Positions 1 to 9,546 of a stretch of DNA of 64,000 nt are shown in pieces; the stretch's first letter is position 1; the number at the start of each line of letters is the position of its first letter. Made by a program: the position numbers and the translations under genes. Source of the DNA: Agrococcus pavilionensis RW1 (GTDB lineage: Bacteria; Actinomycetota; Actinomycetes; Actinomycetales; Microbacteriaceae); NCBI RefSeq assembly GCF_000400485.1, contig NZ_ASHR01000030.1:62001-126000 (forward strand), in the 5' to 3' direction. The notes below the pieces were generated by a model. It worked only from the letters and a program-made list of their open reading frames with translations. It did no database searches and had not been told where the DNA came from.

Positions 1-155
1 ACGCGCTGCTCGTGACGCTCCCGCCGAGCATCGACCTCCCGACCGAGGTCGCCGGCGCGCCGCTCACCGAGCTCGGCGTCGTCGAGGCGGGCGAGGGCGT
101 CACGCTCGACGGCGCGCCGGTCGAGCCGCGCGGCTGGGACCCCTACCGCGCCTGA
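1..155 (+). CDS. thiL: Thiamine-phosphate kinase, C-terminal end (partial)
   Basis: Only the last 50 or so codons are in the window, read in the frame that ends at the TGA at 153-155. The tail has a Gly-Glu-Gly-Val-Thr-Leu-Asp-Gly segment followed by Gly-Trp-Asp shortly before the end, which resembles the C-terminus of ThiL, the enzyme that phosphorylates thiamine monophosphate to the diphosphate cofactor. The position beside rsmD and recG is the usual actinobacterial context for thiL. The catalytic and ATP-binding parts lie outside the window, so the call rests on the tail and on synteny. Confidence 0.65.
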   Translation, partial: ALLVTLPPSIDLPTEVAGAPLTELGVVEAGEGVTLDGAPVEPRGWDPYRA

Positions 156-170
156 GGCGGCAGGCGCGGG

Positions 171-743
171 TCAGCCGTCGACCGTCGTCCCCGCGGTCGC
201 GAGGTAGTGCAGCGTCGTGTCGCCGTAGTCGCGCGCCCGCTCGAGCACGAGGTCGCCCGGCAGGTCGAGGGCGCCCGAGCGCTTCGACTGCTCGACGACG
301 ACGACCGCGGGGTGCGACAGCAGCGGCGCGAGCGTCGCGAGCACGAAGCCGATCTCGGCGGGCGGCAGGTCGTAGGGCGGGTCGATGAAGACGAGGTCGA
401 ACTGCCGCCCCGAGCGCTGCAGGAACTGCGCGACCGACACCGGCTCGACGACGGCGCGCGCCGCGCCCGCCTTCGCGACGGCCGCGGCGTTGCGCTCGGC
501 GACCTTCGCCGCAGCGCGATCGCGCTCGACGAGCACGACGGTCTCCGCGCCGCGGCTCGCGGCCTCGAGGCCGAGCGCGCCCGAGCCGGCGTAGAGGTCG
601 AGCACGTTCGCGCCGTCGCACAGCCCGCGCGCGTCGAGCGCGCTGAAGATCGCCTCGCGCACGCGCTCCGACGTCGGCCGCGTGCCCCGCAGCGGCACGT
701 GCAGCCGCAGCCCGCCCGCGAGCCCTCCGATGATGCGCGTCAC
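171..743 (-). CDS. rsmD: 16S rRNA (guanine(966)-N(2))-methyltransferase
   Basis: This 190-residue protein has the SAM-binding motif DLYAGSGALGLE at residues 49-60 and the catalytic motif DPPYD at 121-125, typical of the RsmD N2-guanine methyltransferases that modify G966 of 16S rRNA during 30S assembly. The GTG at 743 is chosen because it yields the family N-terminus (V/M)TRIIGG; an ATG at 761 would add six residues and cannot be excluded. The gene is divergent from recG, with a short shared promoter region. Length and fold match the family and nothing is unusual. Confidence 0.93.
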   Translation of the reverse strand: MTRIIGGLAGGLRLHVPLRGTRPTSERVREAIFSALDARGLCDGANVLDLYAGSGALGLEAASRGAETVVLVERDRAAAKVAERNAAAVAKAGAARAVVEPVSVAQFLQRSGRQFDLVFIDPPYDLPPAEIGFVLATLAPLLSHPAVVVVEQSKRSGALDLPGDLVLERARDYGDTTLHYLATAGTTVDG

Positions 744-803
744 GGACACATCCTGACGCATGAGCACTGTGCGGATGCGCCAGGGCGCGTGGGCGGGAGC
801 GCC

Positions 804-809
804 TACCCT
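804..809 (+). promoter_or_regulatory. -10 element for leaderless recG
   Basis: TACCCT lies at -12 to -7 relative to the GTG at 816. This spacing would put the transcription start on the start codon itself, and it decides between the two adjacent GTG codons (816 and 819). Confidence 0.55.
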
Positions 810-815
810 GGGCGA

Positions 816-3011
816 GTGGTGTCGAAGGCAGCCGGCGGAGCGCTCCCCGAGGGGCTCGAGCGCCCGCTCGAGCGGCTGCTCGGGAAGGCGCAAGCGGGGA
901 AGCTGCATCGCGCGTTCGGCCTCGAGACGGTCGGCGACCTGCTGTGGCACCTGCCGCGCCGCTACGCGAAGCGCGGCGAGCTCACCGAGCTGCGGAGCCT
1001 CGTGCCGGGCGAGCACGTCACGGTCGTCGCGAAGGTCCGCAGCGTCGAGACGCGCGACCTGCAGCGCGACGCGCGGGGTCGGCCGCGGAGCCTCACGAGC
1101 ATCACGATCACCGATGGCTCGAGCGAGCTCGAGCTCGCCTTCTTCAACCAGGCGTGGCGGAAGGCCGAGCTGCACCAGGGCGTCACCGCGCTCTTCTCCG
1201 GCGTCGTCGGCGACTACAAGGGCAAGCGGCAGCTGACCCACCCCGACTACGAGCTCTTCGACGAGGAGGCGGGCGTCGACGCCGAGCGGTGGGCGCAGCA
1301 GCCCGTGCCGATCTACCCGGCGACGCAATCGCTCGCGACGACGAAGATCCAGGCGATGGTCGCGCAGGCGCTCGACTCGCTCGACGTCGTGCGCGACCCC
1401 GTGCCGGCGGAGGTGCGCGCCGAGCACGGCCTCATGTCGCTGCTCGAGGCGCTCCGCATGGCGCACCAGCCCGAGACCGAGCGCGACGCCTACCGCGCCC
1501 GCCACTCGCTCGCGTGGCAGGAGGCGTTCCTGCTGCAGACCTACCTGCTCGCCACCCGCGACTGGTTCGACACCCTCCCCACCCAGCCGAGGCATCCGGG
1601 TGCCCTGCTCGAGCGCTTCGACGCGGGCCTGCCGTGGCAGCTGACCGATGACCAGCGCGCGGCGGGCGACGCGATCGCCGCCGACCTCGCGAGCGGCACC
1701 GCGATGCACCGGCTCGTGCAGGGCGAGGTGGGCTCGGGCAAGACCGTCGTCGCGACCCGCGCGATGCTCACGGTCGCCGAGTCGGGCGGCCAAGCGGCGC
1801 TCCTCGCGCCCACCGAGGTGCTCGCGGTGCAGCACCTCCGCTCGATCGTGCGCTCGCTCGGGCCCGACCTCGCCGCCGAGCTGCAGCCGACGCTCCTCAC
1901 CGGTCAGATGCCGGCCGCCGACCGCAAGCGCGCGGCGCTCGCGATCGCGGCCGGCTCCGCGCGCATCGTCGTCGGCACGCACGCGCTGCTGAGCGAGCGG
2001 ACGACCTTCGCCGAGCTCGCGCTCGTCGTCATCGACGAGCAGCACCGGTTCGGCGTCGCCCAGCGCGAGGCGCTGCGCGCGAAGGGCATCCACCCGCACA
2101 CGCTCGTGCTCACTGCGACGCCGATCCCGCGCACGATCGCGATGACGGCGTTCGGCGACCTCGACGTCTCGACGATCCGCTCGCTGCCGGCGGGCCGCAG
2201 CCCCATCAAGACGTTCGTCGTCGACCCCGTCGAGCGCCCGGGCCACTTCGCGCGCGTCTGGGAGCGCATGCGCGAGGAGCTCGACGCGGGCCGCCAGGCG
2301 TTCGTCGTGTGCCCCGCGATCTCGCCGGGCAAGCTCGAGGGCATCGACCGGAGCGACGACGAGGCGGATGCGTCGGCGGGCGCGCGGCCGCTGCCTCCCG
2401 TCGACGACGTGGTGACGACCCTCGATCGGCTGCGGAAGCATCCGGCGCTGCGCGGCAAGGAGCTCTCGCAGCTCACCGGCGCCGACACGACCGAGCAGAA
2501 GGACGCCGTCATGCGCGCGTTCCGCGACCGCGAGATCGACGTGCTCGTCGCGACGACCGTCATCGAGGTCGGGGTCGACGTGCCGAACGCGACGATGATG
2601 GTCGTCCTCTCAGCCGATCGCTTCGGCGTCTCGCAGCTGCACCAGCTGCGCGGCCGCGTCGGCCGCGGCGAGCACGCCGCCGTGTGCATGCTCGTCTCCT
2701 CCGTCGACCCCGAGAGCACGGCGCGCGAGCGGCTCGACGCGGTCGCCTCGACGCTCGACGGCTTCGAGCTCGCCGAGGTCGACCTCGAGCAGCGCGGCGA
2801 GGGCGACGTGCTGGGCGCCGCGCAGTCCGGCGGGCGGAGCGGCCTGAAGGTGCTGCGGGTCGCGCGCGATGTCGGCATCATCGAGGCGGCTCGCGACGCC
2901 GCGCGCGCGGTGCTCGACGCCGATCCGAAGCTGCTCGCGAACCCGGCCCTGCGGCTCGCGGTCGACCGGCGGCTCGACCCCGATGCTCGAGCGGCGCTCG
3001 TGACGGCGTGA
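816..3011 (+). CDS. recG: ATP-dependent DNA helicase RecG
   Basis: A 731-residue SF2 helicase that reverses stalled replication forks and processes branched recombination intermediates. The N-terminal wedge/OB region includes [18 protein letters not shown] at about residues 93-110. It is followed by Walker A GEVGSGKT (about 304-311), a DEQH Walker B box (about 407) and the helicase motif TATPIPRT (about 434). The C-terminal helicase half carries the QLRGRVGRG motif. The GTG at 816 is preferred over 819 because a TACCCT -10 ends exactly 7 bases upstream. Length is normal for actinobacterial RecG. The strong hairpin at 3029-3051 follows the stop codon. Confidence 0.96.
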   Translation: MVSKAAGGALPEGLERPLERLLGKAQAGKLHRAFGLETVGDLLWHLPRRYAKRGELTELRSLVPGEHVTVVAKVRSVETRDLQRDARGRPRSLTSITITDGSSELELAFFNQAWRKAELHQGVTALFSGVVGDYKGKRQLTHPDYELFDEEAGVDAERWAQQPVPIYPATQSLATTKIQAMVAQALDSLDVVRDPVPAEVRAEHGLMSLLEALRMAHQPETERDAYRARHSLAWQEAFLLQTYLLATRDWFDTLPTQPRHPGALLERFDAGLPWQLTDDQRAAGDAIAADLASGTAMHRLVQGEVGSGKTVVATRAMLTVAESGGQAALLAPTEVLAVQHLRSIVRSLGPDLAAELQPTLLTGQMPAADRKRAALAIAAGSARIVVGTHALLSERTTFAELALVVIDEQHRFGVAQREALRAKGIHPHTLVLTATPIPRTIAMTAFGDLDVSTIRSLPAGRSPIKTFVVDPVERPGHFARVWERMREELDAGRQAFVVCPAISPGKLEGIDRSDDEADASAGARPLPPVDDVVTTLDRLRKHPALRGKELSQLTGADTTEQKDAVMRAFRDREIDVLVATTVIEVGVDVPNATMMVVLSADRFGVSQLHQLRGRVGRGEHAAVCMLVSSVDPESTARERLDAVASTLDGFELAEVDLEQRGEGDVLGAAQSGGRSGLKVLRVARDVGIIEAARDAARAVLDADPKLLANPALRLAVDRRLDPDARAALVTA

Positions 3012-3019
3012 CCTCCGCT

Positions 3020-3062
3020 CCCTGAGCCGGTCCGCGCCGGAGGCGCGGACCGCGTCGAAGGG
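3020..3062. terminator. Hairpin terminator / palindromic repeat after recG
   Basis: GGTCCGCGCC (3029-3038) pairs perfectly with GGCGCGGACC (3042-3051) across a 3-base loop. The stem is flanked by CCCTGAGCC on the left and GTCGAAGGG on the right, so the whole is a nested palindrome. There is no T-tract, as is common in this clade. A degenerate relative (CGCTGAGCGGGTCGAAGCG) occurs near 58115. Confidence 0.55.
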
Positions 3063-3133
3063 TCCCGCCCATGCCGCGCCTATGCATCCGCGCCCTCGCC
3101 CTCCGCGCGGCGCCAGCGCCCGCATCCGCCTTA

Positions 3134-3139
3134 TAGGCT
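3134..3139 (+). promoter_or_regulatory. -10 element for leaderless coaD
   Basis: TAGGCT (within TTATAGGCT) sits at -12 to -7 of the coaD ATG at 3146. No Shine-Dalgarno sequence is present, so a leaderless transcript for coaD and the downstream genes is inferred. Confidence 0.55.
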
Positions 3140-3145
3140 GGCGGC

Positions 3146-3628
3146 ATGCCTCGCATCGCCGTCGTGCCCGGTTCGTTCGACCCTGTCACCCTGGGTCACC
3201 TCGACGTCGTCGCGCGAGCCGCGAGGATCTTCGACGAGGTGCACGTCGTCGTCACCCACAACCCCGACAAGCACGCGTTCCTGCCGGTCGTCGAGCGCGA
3301 GGCGCTCATCGAGCGATCGATCGAGGAGGCCCGCATCGAGGGCCAGATCCGCATCGCGAACTGGTCGATGGGCCTGCTCGTCGACTACTGCCAGCAAGTG
3401 GGGGCCGAGGTGCTCGTGAAGGGCATCCGCTCGTCGACCGACCTCTCGTACGAGACGCCGATGTCGATCGTGAACCGCAACCTCGCCGGCGTCGAGACGA
3501 TCTTCATGCTCCCGAACCCCGAGAACGCGCACGTCTCGTCGAGCCTCGTGCGGCAGGTCTCGGAGCTCGGCGGCGACATCAGCCCCTACGTGCCGCGGGC
3601 GGTCGCCACCTTCCTGCAGTCGCGATGA
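3146..3628 (+). CDS. coaD: Pantetheine-phosphate adenylyltransferase (PPAT)
   Basis: This 160-residue protein has the nucleotidyltransferase signature [10 protein letters not shown] at residues 9-18 and the C-terminal HVSSSLVRQ segment that binds ATP phosphates. CoaD adenylylates 4'-phosphopantetheine to dephospho-CoA, the penultimate step of coenzyme A synthesis in the cytoplasm. The stop codon overlaps the cofE start (ATGA at 3625-3628), so the two are translationally coupled. A -10 hexamer 7 bases upstream of the ATG suggests a leaderless message starting here. Confidence 0.97.
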   Translation: MPRIAVVPGSFDPVTLGHLDVVARAARIFDEVHVVVTHNPDKHAFLPVVEREALIERSIEEARIEGQIRIANWSMGLLVDYCQQVGAEVLVKGIRSSTDLSYETPMSIVNRNLAGVETIFMLPNPENAHVSSSLVRQVSELGGDISPYVPRAVATFLQSR

Positions 3629-4419
3629 GCGAGCCCGACCTCGAGCTGCGGGCCGTGCGGGGGATGGGCGAGATCCGTCCCGGCGACGACCTGCCGGCGC
3701 TCGTCGCCGACGCGATCGGGCCGCTCGAGCCGCGGGACGGCGACATCGTCGTCGTCACGAGCAAGGTCGTCTCGAAGGCCGAGGGACGCATCCGCGCCGC
3801 CGCCGAGCGCGAGCGGGCGATCACCGAGGAGTCGGTGCGGCTCGTCGCCTCGCGCGCGCACCCGGGCGGCATCACGCGCATCGTCGAGCACCGCTCGGGC
3901 CTCGTGCTCGCCGCGGCGGGCGTCGACGCGTCGAACACCGACGACGGCACGATCCTGCTCCTCCCGGAGGATTCGGATGCGTCGGCGCGCGCGATCGCCG
4001 AGCGGCTGCGGTCGCGCTTCGGCGCCGAGGTCGGCGTCGTCGTGAGCGACACGCTCGGTCGCGCGTGGCGGGTCGGGCAGACGGACGTCGCGATCGGCGC
4101 CGCGGGCATCCGCGTGCTCGAGCCGCTCGCGGGCGCGCTCGACGCGAACGGCCGGCCGCTCACCGTCACCGCCCCGGCGATCGCCGACGAGATCGCGGGC
4201 GCCGCCGACCTCGTCGCCGGGAAGGCCGACCGCGTGCCGGTCGTGCTCGTGCGCGGCCTCGGCCGCCACGTCACGGGGCTCGACGAGCCCGGCGCCACGC
4301 GCCTCGTGCGGCGCGAGGGCGACATGTTCCACCTGGGCGCCGACGAGGCCTATCGGCTCGGGCGCGAGGCGGGCAGGATCGACGCACTGGCAGAGGCGGG
4401 AGCGGGGCATGACGGCTGA
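3625..4419 (+). CDS. cofE: Coenzyme F420-0:L-glutamate ligase (stand-alone CofE)
   Basis: A 264-residue protein that aligns with CofE, the GTP-dependent enzyme that adds glutamates to coenzyme F420-0. Visible family motifs are [18 protein letters not shown] near residues 34-51, [21 protein letters not shown] near 138-158, and a C-terminal [13 protein letters not shown]. It lacks the C-terminal nitroreductase-like domain of mycobacterial FbiB (about 450 residues), so only the ligase half is encoded. The start overlaps the coaD stop and the end overlaps moxR by 11 bases. cofC and cofD lie 4-7 kb downstream, so F420 synthesis is well supported here. Confidence 0.9.
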   Translation: MSEPDLELRAVRGMGEIRPGDDLPALVADAIGPLEPRDGDIVVVTSKVVSKAEGRIRAAAERERAITEESVRLVASRAHPGGITRIVEHRSGLVLAAAGVDASNTDDGTILLLPEDSDASARAIAERLRSRFGAEVGVVVSDTLGRAWRVGQTDVAIGAAGIRVLEPLAGALDANGRPLTVTAPAIADEIAGAADLVAGKADRVPVVLVRGLGRHVTGLDEPGATRLVRREGDMFHLGADEAYRLGREAGRIDALAEAGAGHDG

Positions 4420-5389
4420 GGAGCGCGAGGCGCCGGTGCTCGAGCACGTGCCCGACCTGCCGATGGCCGCCGGCGAGCGCATCCAGCGCGCCGTGCAGAG
4501 CGTCATCTCGGGCAAGACCGACGAGATCCGCACCGTGCTCACCGTGCTGCTCGCCGAGGGCCACGTGCTGCTCGAGGACGTGCCGGGCGTCGGCAAGACG
4601 CAGCTCGCGCGCGCGTTCGCCGCCGCGATCGGCGGCACGGTGCGGCGCATCCAGTGCACGCCCGACCTGCTGCCGAGCGACATCACCGGCATGTCGGTGC
4701 TCGACCGCGCGAGCGGCGAGCTGCGCTTCCAGCCCGGCCCCGTCTTCGCCAACATCGTCATCGCCGACGAGATCAACCGCGCGAGCCCCAAGACCCAAGC
4801 GGCGCTGCTCGAGTGCATGGCCGAGGGGCAGGTGACGGTCGATGGCGTCACGCACCGGCTGCCGACGCCGTTCCTCGTCGTCGCGACGCAGAACCCGATC
4901 GACATGGAGGGCACGTACGCGCTGCCGGAGGCGCAGCGCGATCGCTTCATGGTGCGGCTCGAGCTCGGCTACCCGGACGAGGGCGCGGAGCTCGCGATGG
5001 TGCAGGCCCGCGAGACCGCGCAGCCGCTCGACGCCGTGCGACCCGTGACGACCGAGGAGCAGTTCTCGGCCGAGATCGCCGCCGCCCACGCGGTGCGCGC
5101 GCACGAGCTCGTCGAGCGCTACGCCGTGCGGCTCGCGCGCGCGACGCGCGAGCACCCCGACGTGCGGCTCGGCGCGAGCCCGCGCGCGACGCTCCAGCTC
5201 GTGCGCGCGGCGAAGGCGCGCGCCCACCTCCTCGGCCGCGACTGGCTCTCGCCCGACGACGTCAAGGCGCTCGCGCAGCACGTGCTGCCGCACCACCTCG
5301 TGATGCACGATCCGCGCGCTCGCCACGACGACGCGCGCGCGGTCGTCGCGCACGCGATCGCCTCCACCGTCGCGCCCGTCATGCGCTGA
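4409..5389 (+). CDS. MoxR-family AAA+ ATPase
   Basis: A 326-residue AAA+ ATPase with Walker A PGVGKT at residues 59-64, Walker B IVIADE near 116-121 followed by the MoxR hallmark [13 protein letters not shown], and the sensor region [20 protein letters not shown]. MoxR ATPases act as chaperones, usually together with DUF58 proteins and a membrane transglutaminase as here. The stop TGA overlaps the ATG of the DUF58 gene by one base (TGATG). The start overlaps cofE in another frame, so the whole block from coaD may be co-transcribed. The client is unknown. Confidence 0.93.
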   Translation: MTAEEREAPVLEHVPDLPMAAGERIQRAVQSVISGKTDEIRTVLTVLLAEGHVLLEDVPGVGKTQLARAFAAAIGGTVRRIQCTPDLLPSDITGMSVLDRASGELRFQPGPVFANIVIADEINRASPKTQAALLECMAEGQVTVDGVTHRLPTPFLVVATQNPIDMEGTYALPEAQRDRFMVRLELGYPDEGAELAMVQARETAQPLDAVRPVTTEEQFSAEIAAAHAVRAHELVERYAVRLARATREHPDVRLGASPRATLQLVRAAKARAHLLGRDWLSPDDVKALAQHVLPHHLVMHDPRARHDDARAVVAHAIASTVAPVMR

Positions 5390-6501
5390 TGGCCGCGCGC
5401 GTGGGCCGGGCCGCGAGGGATCGGTCGAGGTCGAGGCTCACGCCTCGCGGCTTCGTGCTCGTGCTCGCGGGGCTCGGCCTCGTGCTCGCCGCCTACTGGG
5501 AGCGGCAGGTCGTGCTGCTCGTGCCCGCGGCGCTGTGCCTCGGCGTCGTCGCGCTCGGGCTCTGGTGGGCGATCGGCGCGGTCGGCCGCGTGCGGCTCGG
5601 CGTGCCCGGGGTCATCGCCGAGGGGCAGTCGGCGGCGCTCCGCATCGTCGGCGACGCGCGCCAGGTCGGCGCGCGCTGGTCGACGTGGGCGCCGGGTCCC
5701 GAGCGCTTCCTGCTGCTCGAGGGCGACCTCGGCGAGGGTGCGCAGGCGTCGGTCGAGCTCGGCTCGCACCCGCGGGGCCGCTGGCGGCTCGCGCCGGTCG
5801 AGGTGACGACGCTCGACCCGTTCCGCGTCGTGCGCACGACGCGCGCGATCGACCCGCGCGCGAGCCTCGTCGTCGGTCCCGAGGTGCTCGCGGTCGGCTC
5901 GAGCGAGCTGCGCTCGAACCGCACGGAGGGCCGGCTCGCGCAGTCGCGCACGGCCGACGAGGTCGACGCGATGGTGCGCGAGTGGCGGCCGGGCGATCCG
6001 CAGCGCCGCGTGCACTGGCGGCAGAGCGCCAAGCGCGGCGAGCTCATGGTGCGGCAGGAGGCGAACCCCGCGACCGACGACGACATCGTCGTCGTCGACA
6101 CCGCTCGCGCCGCGGGCCGCGGCCGCGACGCCGAGGACCGGCTCGCGCGGGCCGCGTGCTCGATCGCGCTCGCCCTCGCGGGCCGCGACCGGGCGGTGCA
6201 GGTGCGGGAGACGGGCGAGCCGTCGCTGCCGGCGGCCGACTGGCGCGACCTCCGCTCGGCCCTCGCGGCGTTCGCCTCGTTCGAGGCGCACGCCGCCGAC
6301 GAGCCGCGGCCGATGGACGCCGACGCGGCGCACGTCGTCGCGCTCGAGGAGGCGGCCCCGGAGGGGTGGTCGCTCGCTCCCGGCACGACGCTGTGGCTCG
6401 TCGCGCGCCCGGTCGACCCGCCGAGGCGCATCTCGGCCGGCTCCCGCGTCGCCGTGCACCGCTGGATCGATCGCGCCGGTCCGGTGCGGGAGCTCGCGTG
6501 A
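5389..6501 (+). CDS. DUF58 domain membrane-anchored protein
   Basis: This 370-residue protein has two N-terminal membrane segments (about residues 18-62) and a large cytoplasmic part with the DUF58 signature VREWRPGDPQRRVHWRQSA around 196-214. DUF58 proteins have a VWA-like fold and pair with MoxR ATPases; the biochemical role is not established. The ATG overlaps the moxR stop by one base, and the TGA overlaps the GTG of the next gene (GTGA), so the three-gene module is tightly coupled. Confidence 0.9.
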   Translation: MAARVGRAARDRSRSRLTPRGFVLVLAGLGLVLAAYWERQVVLLVPAALCLGVVALGLWWAIGAVGRVRLGVPGVIAEGQSAALRIVGDARQVGARWSTWAPGPERFLLLEGDLGEGAQASVELGSHPRGRWRLAPVEVTTLDPFRVVRTTRAIDPRASLVVGPEVLAVGSSELRSNRTEGRLAQSRTADEVDAMVREWRPGDPQRRVHWRQSAKRGELMVRQEANPATDDDIVVVDTARAAGRGRDAEDRLARAACSIALALAGRDRAVQVRETGEPSLPAADWRDLRSALAAFASFEAHAADEPRPMDADAAHVVALEEAAPEGWSLAPGTTLWLVARPVDPPRRISAGSRVAVHRWIDRAGPVRELA

Positions 6502-8792
6502 GCGCCGCTGCCACCGGGCGGGCATCGACCGGCAGCTCCGGGGTGACCGTGGCCCGGGACGGGCCACGGCGCTGGGGTCGCGGCGGCGACCCGAAAGGGT
6601 CGCCGCCCTCGAGCTCCACCGCGCGCATCCACGCCGGTCCGGTCGAGACGACCGCGCTCGCCGTGCTGCCGATCGCGTGGCTGTGGTCGACCGGCACCGT
6701 GCTGGGCGACGGATGGCTGCTGCCCGCGCTCGGCGCGGTGCTGACGATGGCGCTCGCCGCGGCGCTCGCGCGCACGATCATGCCCGCGTTCGTCGCGACC
6801 GGCGTCGTCGCGCTCCTCGGCGTCGGCTGGATCACGGCGACCTCCGCGCCCGACGAGGCGCTGCTCGGCGTCATCCCGACGCCGGAGTCGGCCGGCGCCT
6901 CGATGCGCGCGATCGGCGAGGGCGTGCAGGCGATCGCCTGGGCGCTCCGCACGCCGATCGAGGTCGAGGGTGCCGTGCTGGCCGCGGTCGTCGCGGGCGC
7001 CGTCGTGCTCGCGCTCGGCGTCGACCTGCTCGGGCACGCGATGCGGCTGCCGGCGATCGCGGTGCTGCTCGCCGCCGCGCCGCTGCTGCTGCCGATCGCC
7101 TTCCGCGCCGACATCCCGTGGTGGCACGCGCTGCCCGGCGCCGCGGCCGCGGCACTCGCGCTCGCCGCGCCCGCGATCGACGAGCGCGTCGCGATCGGGC
7201 GCGGCTGGCTCGCGCCCGTCGCGCTCGTCGGCGTCGCCGCGGCGCTCGCGGCCGCCGTGCCGCTCGTCGCCCCGAGCCCTCGCGACGTCGCGCTCGACCT
7301 GCCGACGCTCGAGGAGCTGCTGCGCTCGCCGACGCCCGTGCTGCAGACCGACATCGACCTCGGCGACGAGCTGCGCCGGCCCGAGGCGAGGCAGGTCTTC
7401 ACCTACTCGACGAGCGACGGGCTGCCGACCGTCACGCGCCTCATGACGCTGCCCGAGGCGGGGGAGGACGGCTTCCGCCAGGTGGCGCCGACCGCGGGCG
7501 ACCCGGACCTGCTCGTCGAGGGCGCCGACCTCGGCGCGCCGATGCAGCTCACCGTGCGCATGAGCCCCGTGCGCGCCGAGAGCCTGCCGACGCCCGAGCG
7601 CGTCGCCGGCGCGACCGCGCCCGAGGGCGCGCACTGGGACGACGCGAACGACGCGCTGCGCATCGAGGGGAGCGTCGACACCGACGGGCTCGAGTTCACC
7701 TCCTCCGGCACGCGCTCGCCCGACCTCGCGAGCCTCGTCGGCGATTCGTCGACGGGGCACGAGGAGCTGCTCCTGCTGCCCGAGCGGGCGCAGGGCATCC
7801 GCGAGCTCGGGAGCTCGCTCGTGACCGAGGGGATGGGCGCGGCCGACCGCGTGCGCGCCGTGCACGCCTACATGACGACCGGCGTGTGGGACTACTCCGA
7901 GCAGCTCGACCTGCCCGGCTTCGCTGGCGCCTCGGGCGACGGCTGGGAGGCGCTCGAGGGCTTCCTCGAGACCCGCAGCGGCTACTGCGTGCACTACGCG
8001 AGCGCGACGGGCGCGCTGCTGCGCGGCGCGGGCGTGCCCGCTCGCGTCGTCGTCGGCTTCCTGCCGGGCGACGAGATCGCCGGCGGGCGATCGGTCACGA
8101 CCAACCACATGCACGCGTGGGCGGAGGCGTGGGTCGACGGCGCCGGTTGGGTGCGCGTCGAGACGACGCCGGGCGCGGGCACGGGCCAGGCGAGTCCAGA
8201 GGGCGACGAGCAGACGCAGGAGCCGACGCCCACGCCGACCGAGTCGGCGGCGCCGACGCCGACGCCGAGCGCGACGCAGAGCGCCGCGCCGACGACCGCG
8301 CCGACCGCCTCGCCGACGCCCTCGTCGCCCGGCGTCGCCGAGCCCGGGGCGACCGCGATCGACTGGGCTGCACTGCGGCCCTGGCTCATCGGCGCGGGAC
8401 TCGTGCTGCTGCTCGCGCTCCCGTGGCTCGTGCGGCGCGGGCAGCGCGCCGTGCGGCTGCGGCGGGGGGCCCCGGGCGGCTGGCACGAGCTGCGCGCCGC
8501 GCTCGCCGACGCGGGCACGCGGCTGCCGGCATCCGCGACGCCCGGCGAGGTGCAGGCGGCGATCGGCGCGCGGCTCGCCGACGACCCCCAGGCGCGCAGC
8601 GCCGCCGACCGCGTGCGGCTCGCGGCCGAGCGGGCGGTCTTCGACGCCGGTCCGCGCGAGCGAGGCGCCGTCGACGCCGACGTGCGGCTCGTGGCGCGTG
8701 CCCTCGGGCGCTCGCAGCCGCTGTGGCGGCGGGTGCTGTCGACGGCGCTGCCGCCGAGCCTCGTGCGCGTCGTCCCGCCGATCGACGAGTGA
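6498..8792 (+). CDS. Transglutaminase-like membrane protein (DUF3488/DUF4129 type)
   Basis: A 764-residue membrane protein. An N-terminal block of about six hydrophobic segments (residues 55-265) is followed by an extracytoplasmic region with a transglutaminase core: SGYCVHYASA with the nucleophile Cys near residue 497, HMHAWAEAW with His near 538, and GWVRVETTPG, where the third residue is Glu instead of Asp. A Thr/Pro/Ser repeat linker (about 573-620), one more membrane segment and a cytoplasmic DUF4129-like tail follow. With MoxR and DUF58 it forms the common actinobacterial three-gene module thought to act on envelope proteins. The GTG start lies in a GTGA overlap. Confidence 0.9.
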   Translation: MSAAATGRASTGSSGVTVARDGPRRWGRGGDPKGSPPSSSTARIHAGPVETTALAVLPIAWLWSTGTVLGDGWLLPALGAVLTMALAAALARTIMPAFVATGVVALLGVGWITATSAPDEALLGVIPTPESAGASMRAIGEGVQAIAWALRTPIEVEGAVLAAVVAGAVVLALGVDLLGHAMRLPAIAVLLAAAPLLLPIAFRADIPWWHALPGAAAAALALAAPAIDERVAIGRGWLAPVALVGVAAALAAAVPLVAPSPRDVALDLPTLEELLRSPTPVLQTDIDLGDELRRPEARQVFTYSTSDGLPTVTRLMTLPEAGEDGFRQVAPTAGDPDLLVEGADLGAPMQLTVRMSPVRAESLPTPERVAGATAPEGAHWDDANDALRIEGSVDTDGLEFTSSGTRSPDLASLVGDSSTGHEELLLLPERAQGIRELGSSLVTEGMGAADRVRAVHAYMTTGVWDYSEQLDLPGFAGASGDGWEALEGFLETRSGYCVHYASATGALLRGAGVPARVVVGFLPGDEIAGGRSVTTNHMHAWAEAWVDGAGWVRVETTPGAGTGQASPEGDEQTQEPTPTPTESAAPTPTPSATQSAAPTTAPTASPTPSSPGVAEPGATAIDWAALRPWLIGAGLVLLLALPWLVRRGQRAVRLRRGAPGGWHELRAALADAGTRLPASATPGEVQAAIGARLADDPQARSAADRVRLAAERAVFDAGPRERGAVDADVRLVARALGRSQPLWRRVLSTALPPSLVRVVPPIDE

Positions 8793-8827
8793 GGCCCGCT
8801 GCGAGCGGCGGCGCATCGCGCTCGACG

Positions 8828-8833
8828 TAGGCT
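8828..8833 (+). promoter_or_regulatory. -10 element for leaderless cofC
   Basis: TAGGCT lies at -13 to -8 of the GTG at 8841, with no ribosome binding site in between. Confidence 0.5.
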
Positions 8834-8840
8834 TGGCCTC

Positions 8841-9446
8841 GTGCAGTGGTCGATCGTCATCCCCGTGAAGGGCTCGATCGGCAAGTCGCGCCTCGCGGCG
8901 GGCGACGCGCGCGCGGCGCTCGCGGTCGCGTTCGCCCGCGACGCCATCACGGCCGCGTGCCGGAGCGCATCCGCCGATCAGGTGATCGTCGTGACGTGCG
9001 ACCCCGCGGTCACCGAGGGCCTCGAGGCCGTGCGCGTCGTCGACGACCCGAGCGGCGGGCTGCTCGCCGCGATCGACGCCGGCCTCGCGACGATCGACCC
9101 CGCGGCGCCCGCGGCGGTGCTGCTCGGCGATCTGCCGGCGCTCACGCCCGCCGAGCTCGACGCCGCGCTCGCACTCGCCGAGCGGGAGCACCGCGCCTTC
9201 GTGCCCGACGCGATCGCGGTCGGCACGACCATGCTCACGGCCACGCGGGCGGATGCGCTGCGGCCGCGATTCGGGCCGGGCTCGGCCGAGCGGCACCGGC
9301 AGGCGGGCCACGTCGAGCTGCCGATCGCGCCCGGCACGGGCCTGCGCCTCGACGTCGACGAGCTCGCCGACCTGCACACCGCCATGGACGCCGGCGTCGG
9401 CCCGCACACGCGCGCGGTGCTCGCGCAGGCCTCGCTGTCGGCTTGA
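8841..9446 (+). CDS. cofC: 2-phospho-L-lactate (or phosphoenolpyruvate) guanylyltransferase
   Basis: This 201-residue protein has the nucleotidyltransferase N-terminus IVIPVKGSIGKSRLA and the motif LLGDLPALTP near residues 94-103. It also has the CofC/FbiD tail with FGPGSAERHRQAGH and [11 protein letters not shown]. The enzyme activates 2-phospho-L-lactate, or PEP in mycobacteria, with GTP to form the side-chain donor used by CofD. Which substrate is used cannot be told from sequence. The gene converges on cofD across a long hairpin. The GTG start is supported by a TAGGCT element 8 bases upstream. Confidence 0.9.
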   Translation: MQWSIVIPVKGSIGKSRLAAGDARAALAVAFARDAITAACRSASADQVIVVTCDPAVTEGLEAVRVVDDPSGGLLAAIDAGLATIDPAAPAAVLLGDLPALTPAELDAALALAEREHRAFVPDAIAVGTTMLTATRADALRPRFGPGSAERHRQAGHVELPIAPGTGLRLDVDELADLHTAMDAGVGPHTRAVLAQASLSA

Positions 9447-9536
9447 CCGGCAGCTGCCGGCGAGCTCGATCGGGCGGAGCGCGGCGCCGAGCCTGCATCC
9501 GGCTCGAGCGTGGCCTCAGCGCGATCGAGCTCGCCG
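9447..9536. terminator. Nested hairpins between convergent cofC and cofD
   Basis: A 14-bp perfect palindrome CCGGCAGCTGCCGG (9447-9460) directly follows the cofC stop. A larger inverted repeat has 15-bp perfect arms (CGGCGAGCTCGATCG at 9458-9472 and its complement at 9522-9536) and encloses a third hairpin, CGAGCC/GGCTCG, at 9488-9506. A bidirectional terminator is the simplest reading. Confidence 0.55.
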
Positions 9537-9546
9537 CTGCACCGGG

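Noticed and set aside
5493-9407. 1304-codon minus-strand frame opposite the DUF58 and transglutaminase genes
   Set aside because: Low-complexity Arg/Ala/Gly peptide, antisense to well-supported genes.
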